Positions 59,716-64,000 of a stretch of DNA of 64,000 bases are shown here, piece after piece (position 1 is the first letter of the stretch; each line of letters opens with the position of its first letter). The notes under the pieces were generated by a model. It made no database searches and was not told where the DNA came from. It worked only from the letters and a program-made list of their open reading frames with translations. The stretch covers positions 372,001-436,000 of the forward strand of contig CP019169.1 of NCBI GenBank assembly GCA_001953215.1, given 5' to 3'. The position numbers and the translations under genes were made by a program. This DNA is from Betaproteobacteria bacterium GR16-43 (GTDB lineage: Bacteria > Pseudomonadota > Gammaproteobacteria > Burkholderiales > Usitatibacteraceae).

Positions 59716-61155
59716 GTGAACGCCGCTGCCCTCCCGCCGGACCCGCCGCTGCAACTGCCCGAGCACGTGCCGGTGGATTTCTCCCGGCCGACGATGGCGC
59801 AGTTTGTGTTGCTCTCGATGATGCTGCACGTGCTGGCGGTGCTGCTCTTCGGGGCGCCGAGCGGCGGCAGCCGCGAGGGCCGAGCGCTGTGGGGTTCGCT
59901 CAGCGTGGTCATCAACAACGCGATCGAATCGCGGCCGAACCTGAAACTCGATCGCGGCCTGGGCAACGCGCTGCCCGGCCTGCCCGCGCAACGCAAGGCG
60001 GTGGTGCCCGCCGCGCCGCCCGTGACGCAACCGCCCGAGCCCGCAGCGAAGGCCGAGCCGGTCGCACCTCCGCCCGTCGAAGCCGCACCGGCGCGCGTCG
60101 AACCCGACCCCGCGCCCGCCCCGCCTCCCGAGACGTTCATCGTGCCGCCGTTGATGGACAAGCTCGTCGTGCCCGACCGGCGCGAATTGCTCCAGGCGCC
60201 GAAGGAGCTGCCGCCCCCGGTCGAGAAGCCGGTCGAAGCGCCGCCGAAGCCGAAAGCCGAACCGCGGCCGGTCGTGAAAGAGCAGCCCATCGAGACACCG
60301 ACGGTGCCCACGCCCGTCGTGCCCGCGCCGCCTCCGGTTCCGGTGCCTCCGGCACCGATGCCCGCGGCGCCCTCGGCGCTCGAGCTTCCCACGGCGCCGC
60401 GGGTCGAGCGCGTGCCCATCGAGGCACCTCCCGTCGCGGCTCCGCTGGTCGAACCGAAGCCGCCGCCCGTCGTCGAGCCGAAGCCCGCGCCGGTGATCGA
60501 GCGAACGCCCGTGCCACCGCCGGTCGAGAGCGCACCGGTGCCGACGCCCGCGGTGCCGGAGGCCGCGACGCGAACGCCTGCGCCGACCCCAGCCCCTACG
60601 CCCGCGCCGGACGCCGTCACACCGAAAGCGCCTGCTGTCGAGGCACCTCCTGTTCCGCAACCCGCCGTGCAGCAACCCGCGGTTCAGCAACCTCCGGCCG
60701 TCACGACGCAACCGCCCGCGACGCAAGCCCCGGCAACACAACAGCCCCCGACGCAGGCACCGGCTTCGCAAGCGCCCGCGATCGAGCGCCCCGTGCCGCG
60801 CACGCCGGAAGCACCCATCGGAAAGCCTTCGGCCTCACCGTTCCGCGCACCGCCCGTGGACGATCCGTTCAGTGGCAAGCAAGCGCCGCCGTCGACGTAC
60901 GATCCGACGGCGCCCTCGGTCGATCTCGACGCGATGAAGAAGCGCGCGGGACAGTTGGCACGCGAGGGCGCCGGCAATCGCGCGATCCTTCCCTTCCCCA
61001 TGCCGCCGGGCGAAGAGCGCAAGACGAAGGAGCAGATCGCCATCGAAAACGCGCGCAAGCCCGACTGCAACAAGGCCTACCAGGGCCTGGGATTGCTCGC
61101 CGTCATTCCGCTCGTCGCCAACGAGTTCGGTGAAGGGACGTGTCGCTGGCGTTGA
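59716..61155 (+). CDS. Proline-rich TonB-like membrane-anchored protein
   Basis: 479 residues, GTG start. One hydrophobic segment at about 28-47, then a very long Pro/Ala/Val/Glu-rich region (about 90-390) of TonB-linker type and a short conserved C-terminal domain with DCNKAYQGLGLLAVIPLVANEF and two Cys. The proline stretch would span the periplasm. Lacks the usual TonB C-terminal fold. The stop TGA marks the boundary of the second palindrome. Confidence 0.72.
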   Translation: MNAAALPPDPPLQLPEHVPVDFSRPTMAQFVLLSMMLHVLAVLLFGAPSGGSREGRALWGSLSVVINNAIESRPNLKLDRGLGNALPGLPAQRKAVVPAAPPVTQPPEPAAKAEPVAPPPVEAAPARVEPDPAPAPPPETFIVPPLMDKLVVPDRRELLQAPKELPPPVEKPVEAPPKPKAEPRPVVKEQPIETPTVPTPVVPAPPPVPVPPAPMPAAPSALELPTAPRVERVPIEAPPVAAPLVEPKPPPVVEPKPAPVIERTPVPPPVESAPVPTPAVPEAATRTPAPTPAPTPAPDAVTPKAPAVEAPPVPQPAVQQPAVQQPPAVTTQPPATQAPATQQPPTQAPASQAPAIERPVPRTPEAPIGKPSASPFRAPPVDDPFSGKQAPPSTYDPTAPSVDLDAMKKRAGQLAREGAGNRAILPFPMPPGEERKTKEQIAIENARKPDCNKAYQGLGLLAVIPLVANEFGEGTCRWR

Positions 61156-61228
61156 AATAATTGGGGTCAGACTCCCATTAAGTTAATTCCGACAGAATTA
61201 ACTTAATGGGAGTCTGACCCCAATTATT
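61155..61228. repeat. Long palindromic repeat (REP-like), copy 2
   Basis: Arms of 34 bases (61156-61189 and 61195-61228) identical to those at 44026-44118, separated by only five bases (CGACA), and beginning immediately at the stop codon of the upstream gene. So the arms are conserved and the spacers differ. Confidence 0.85.
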
Positions 61229-61322
61229 CGTGGCACTTGCCCGGATTTCGCCACAATTGCTCCCCGGCAAAGCCACATCGCGGGGCTAGCCTTGGGCGCA
61301 TTCCTTCGACGCGAGGCGAGCC

Positions 61323-62612
61323 ATGTCCTTCCCCCTCATCGTGCGAGCGGCGATCGTCGCCCTGATCGCCATCCTGATCCTCGGTGCCATCGCACTCATC
61401 AACGGGAAGATCTCCGAGCGCAGCCATCGGGCCGCCACCGTGGAGCGCCAGTTCGAGGAGGAATCGAGCGGCGCGCAGCTCGTGAGCGGACCGTTCCTGG
61501 TGCTCACCTGCGAGCGCGCCCTGAAGTCGACCGTCGCGGAATGCGAGCATCGGACCCAGGCGTTCGTTCCCAAGCTGCTGAACATTGACGTCTCGATGCC
61601 GGTGGAGACGCTGCACCGCGGCATCTATCCGATCCTCCAGTACCGTTCCACGATCGCGCTCACGGGCACGATCGAGTGGCCCGCCCCGCCCGCGCAGGAT
61701 TCGTATGGGGTTGCCGCGTGGAAGCATGCGTACCTCGTGGTCGCGGTGACCGATCCGCGCGGGATCAAGTCGGTGTCGCCCGAGGGCACCGCGAGCTTCG
61801 ATCCCCGCTTCGCCATCCGGCTCGATTTCGGTCCCTGGTCGGCGCACAAGGCGGGCGAAATCGTGGCCTTCGATGTGAAGACGCAGATCAACGGAACCTC
61901 CAACCTGATGTTCACGCCGATCGGCGACCAGACGGCGATCAAGGTCGTTTCGCCATGGCCCCATCCCTCGTTCACCGGCGCGTGGGCACCGGACTCGCGC
62001 ACCATCGGAGACAGCGGCTTCGAGGCGACGTGGCGCATCCGGAGCCAGGCGACCGGAGGCCTCGACCGCTGGCGCAAGAGCATCGACGACGGCTCGCTGT
62101 TCAAGACGGGCGCCTCCACCGGCCTCGCGCTCTTCAACCCGGTCAACGTCTATGCGCTTTCCTACCGCGCGACCGAGTACGCGTTCCTCTTCCTGCTGTT
62201 CACGTTCGCGGCCCTCGCGCTCGCGGAGGTCCTGGGCGGCGTGAAGCTGCACGCGATCCAGTACCTGCTCGTGGGCTCGGCGCTCGCGGTGTTCTTCCTG
62301 CTGCTGATTGCGCTCTCCGAGCACATCGCGTTCGGGAGGGCGTACGCCTTCGCCGCGGGCGCTTGCGTGGCCCTGCTCACCACCTACCTTCGCCACCCGC
62401 TTCGCACGTATCCGAAGGTCGCCGCGTTCTTCGGAATGTTCGTGACCCTCTATGGTGCGCTCTACGCCCTGTTGCGCCTCGAGGACCACGCGATGCTCGT
62501 GGGATCGTTGATGGTGTTCGGCGTGCTCGCCGTGACCATGATCGCCACGCGCCAGGTGGATTGGGCGGAGTTCTCGCGGCGGATCGCGAGACCGTCGCCG
62601 GCGGCGGGCTGA
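61323..62612 (+). CDS. creD: CreD family inner-membrane protein
   Basis: 429 residues, close to the length of CreD. N-terminal helix (about 8-27), a periplasmic beta-rich region of about 220 residues, and C-terminal helices from about 280 (YRATEYAFLFLLFTFAALALAEVL, then KLHAIQYLLVGSALAVFFLLLIALSEH). CreD is a CreBC regulon envelope-stress protein of unclear activity. No creBC genes are in the window. Starts 95 bp after the palindrome. Confidence 0.88.
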   Translation: MSFPLIVRAAIVALIAILILGAIALINGKISERSHRAATVERQFEEESSGAQLVSGPFLVLTCERALKSTVAECEHRTQAFVPKLLNIDVSMPVETLHRGIYPILQYRSTIALTGTIEWPAPPAQDSYGVAAWKHAYLVVAVTDPRGIKSVSPEGTASFDPRFAIRLDFGPWSAHKAGEIVAFDVKTQINGTSNLMFTPIGDQTAIKVVSPWPHPSFTGAWAPDSRTIGDSGFEATWRIRSQATGGLDRWRKSIDDGSLFKTGASTGLALFNPVNVYALSYRATEYAFLFLLFTFAALALAEVLGGVKLHAIQYLLVGSALAVFFLLLIALSEHIAFGRAYAFAAGACVALLTTYLRHPLRTYPKVAAFFGMFVTLYGALYALLRLEDHAMLVGSLMVFGVLAVTMIATRQVDWAEFSRRIARPSPAAG

Positions 62613-62622
62613 TCCGGAGCGC

Positions 62623-63684
62623 TCAGCGAGCCGCCTGGTACACCTCCGCGAGCGAGCGATTCTTCGTGCCGCCCGCGAACGCGATCGCGACGCGCCCGAG
62701 CTTCTCCGGGTCACCGCCCGCCACCTGTTCGGCGAGGGCGCGGGCCTCCTCCGGCTTCAGCGAACGCACATGCACGCGGGAGAAGCAGCGCCCCGGCCGG
62801 ATCAGCGCCTCGTCCAGGTCGCCGATGTTCGGCAGGTTGGTCGAGAAGATGATCTTGCGGCCCTGCGCGCGCACCACGCCGTCGGCGATCGTGAGGAAGC
62901 GGTGCAGGTGCAGGTTGCCGTCCGACCGGGGCTTCAGAACATGGTCCGCATCCTCGACCACGAACGCGTCCTCCTCGCCGGTGATGAACTTCACGAAGAT
63001 CGCGTCGTTCTCCAGCGCGCGCATGTCGCCCGTGTAGATGGCGCGCGCATTCTCGCCCTTGCGCCGCGACATCTCGCCGAGGATGGCGCGCAGCAGGCGC
63101 GTCTTGCCGGTGCCGGGCGGGCCTTGCAACACGAGCACCGTCTCCGGCGCGTCGAGGTAGCGCGTGATGAAGGGCTTCACGCCGCCCGCGATCTCGGGAT
63201 AGGCGGCATCGTGGAGCACGTCGTTGGCCAGCTCCTCGATGGCCGCGCTCTCGATGTCGTTCTCGCCGGTGCGGAACTGCCATTCGATCGTGAACATCGG
63301 TTCCATGATGCGCGTGGAGCCGGCGAGCGCGAGCAAGCGCTCCTTCGCCTGCTCGGCGCGAGCGAGGTCCGCCGCCCAGATGCCGAACGACAGCGAGCAA
63401 TAGTCGAGCTTGCGCGTGCCGCCGCCGGACACGTAGAGGCCTTCGGCGTCGAGCACGATGTTGTCGCGCCCCAGCCGCTCGGCGCGCCACGCGGCGTCCA
63501 GCGCCACGGCGTCCAGCAGGACCTCCAGCTCGATACGCGCGGCGAAGCGCAGCTCCCGGTAGATCGGGTAGCACTGCTCGCCGTCTTCCAGCGCACGGGC
63601 CTGGCGGTTCTCGCGCACGAGGCTCCCGAAGTGCCAGTTGCGCTTCGAGAATCCCACGGACTTCGTCTTCGTTGCGTTCTTCAC
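62623..63684 (-). CDS. AAA family ATPase
   Basis: 353 residues. I prefer the GTG at 63682-63684, which follows AAAGGA, over an upstream ATG. Walker A GPPGTGKT at about 188-195, Walker B AFVVEDAD, a sensor STNLPNIGDLDEALIRPGRC with Arg finger candidates. The N-terminal 170 residues are unassigned. Resembles classical AAA+ proteins that remodel complexes; target unknown. Located upstream of a slipin gene on the same strand. Confidence 0.85.
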   Translation of the reverse strand: MKNATKTKSVGFSKRNWHFGSLVRENRQARALEDGEQCYPIYRELRFAARIELEVLLDAVALDAAWRAERLGRDNIVLDAEGLYVSGGGTRKLDYCSLSFGIWAADLARAEQAKERLLALAGSTRIMEPMFTIEWQFRTGENDIESAAIEELANDVLHDAAYPEIAGGVKPFITRYLDAPETVLVLQGPPGTGKTRLLRAILGEMSRRKGENARAIYTGDMRALENDAIFVKFITGEEDAFVVEDADHVLKPRSDGNLHLHRFLTIADGVVRAQGRKIIFSTNLPNIGDLDEALIRPGRCFSRVHVRSLKPEEARALAEQVAGGDPEKLGRVAIAFAGGTKNRSLAEVYQAAR

Positions 63685-63747
63685 TGCAAATCCTTTATGC
63701 GGTCTTGGGAAAAACCCGGCCGTCCGGATCATTCCGACCGGCCGGGG

Positions 63748-64000
63748 TCATGCACGGATCTTCACGAGATCCTTCAACACGCCGTCGAGGCCTCCGTACA
63801 CCGAGATCGATCCGATCTTTTCGGTGACCTTCTCCAGCGTTTCCAGCTCCTTCAGGCGCAGGGCCGTCGGGTTGTCCTCCATCACCTTCGCGGTGTTCAG
63901 GAGCGAGCGGGTCGCGCCCGTTTCCTCGCGGCGGCGGATCGCGTTGGCTTGCGCCACCTTCTCCGCCTCCACCACCTTCGCCAGGATCGTCTTCATTTCA
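63748..64000 (-). CDS. Slipin/band 7 family protein, partial (C-terminal part only)
   Basis: The visible part has a helix with repeated Glu and Ala (VVEAEKVAQANAIRRREETGATRSLLNTAKVMEDNP) and ends with ISVYGGLDGVLKDLVKIR, the C-terminus of slipin-type SPFH proteins. The frame is open to the window edge. These proteins scaffold membrane protease complexes or lipid domains. The AAA ATPase lies downstream in the same direction. Confidence 0.82.
   Translation of the reverse strand, partial: EMKTILAKVVEAEKVAQANAIRRREETGATRSLLNTAKVMEDNPTALRLKELETLEKVTEKIGSISVYGGLDGVLKDLVKIRA

Overview
The window is dense, high-GC bacterial chromosome with 1-100 bp gaps and many ATGA, TGATG and TTGA gene overlaps. 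Gene content points to a Gram-negative proteobacterium, most likely a betaproteobacterium: TonB-dependent receptor, RND efflux, CreD, MAPEG and fasciclin proteins, cold-shock protein, CaiB-type CoA-transferase and a Bug-type tricarboxylate-transporter receptor. No rRNA, tRNA, CRISPR array, phage or intact transposase gene was seen. No gene-free stretch exceeds 300 bases; the longest are 1-237, 2610-2851 and 48736-49002, the last filled with palindromic repeats.

Layout. 238-2609: a visibly lower-GC island of four tightly packed genes (two unknowns, a DUF7689-like protein, a small membrane protein), followed by a decayed gene relic whose intact relative lies beyond the next gene, a DUF2235 hydrolase (2852-4510). 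4933-9428: a small exported repeat protein, a Cys-cluster protein, a secreted unknown, and a LysR regulator divergent from a MAPEG-SDR-cupin operon. 9483-15140: a membrane alpha/beta-hydrolase-like protein, a TonB-dependent receptor and a sugar-nucleotide-type epimerase. 15313-21696: an operon of exported proteins: a DUF1353 lipoprotein-like protein, a 949-residue protein joining a metzincin and a subtilisin-like domain, a trypsin-like protease and a RoxA-like di-heme cytochrome c. 21798-25491: a signalling module (stand-alone receiver, hybrid histidine kinase, periplasmic binding protein). 25556-27464: an unknown plus two adjacent trypsin-like proteases. 27418-31104: a minus-strand run of MFS transporter, DUF1080-like protein and ornithine-cyclodeaminase-like enzyme, then an SOD-rhodanese fusion.

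31225-38755: LytTR regulator divergent from an acyltransferase, a subtilase with Cys in place of Ser, a PTP-like secreted protein, a response regulator, a Cys-rich secreted repeat protein, a fasciclin protein coupled to a 57-residue gene, and a lipase-like hydrolase. 38827-44031: a small basic protein, a second fasciclin protein, cold-shock protein, two paralogous DUF2059-like proteins, a FecR-domain protein and an S41-like protease. 44087-48735: a catabolic locus with a GntR/UTRA regulator and CoA-transferase divergent from nitroreductase, HMG-CoA-lyase-like enzyme and Bug receptor, around a 20-bp palindromic operator candidate. 49003-53735: RND efflux pair and a TonB/AgmX-like protein. 53876-59706: a complete sugar-type ABC importer with a Gfo/Idh/MocA dehydrogenase and GntR/FCD regulator behind a recognisable sigma70-like promoter. 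59716-64000: a proline-rich TonB-like protein, CreD, an AAA ATPase and the end of a slipin-type gene.

The most distinctive points are the number of secreted or degenerate proteases, the metalloprotease-subtilase fusion beside a RoxA-like cytochrome, the Ser-to-Cys subtilase, the foreign-looking first 2.6 kb, and two nearly identical long palindromes, one of which supplies stop codons to both flanking genes.
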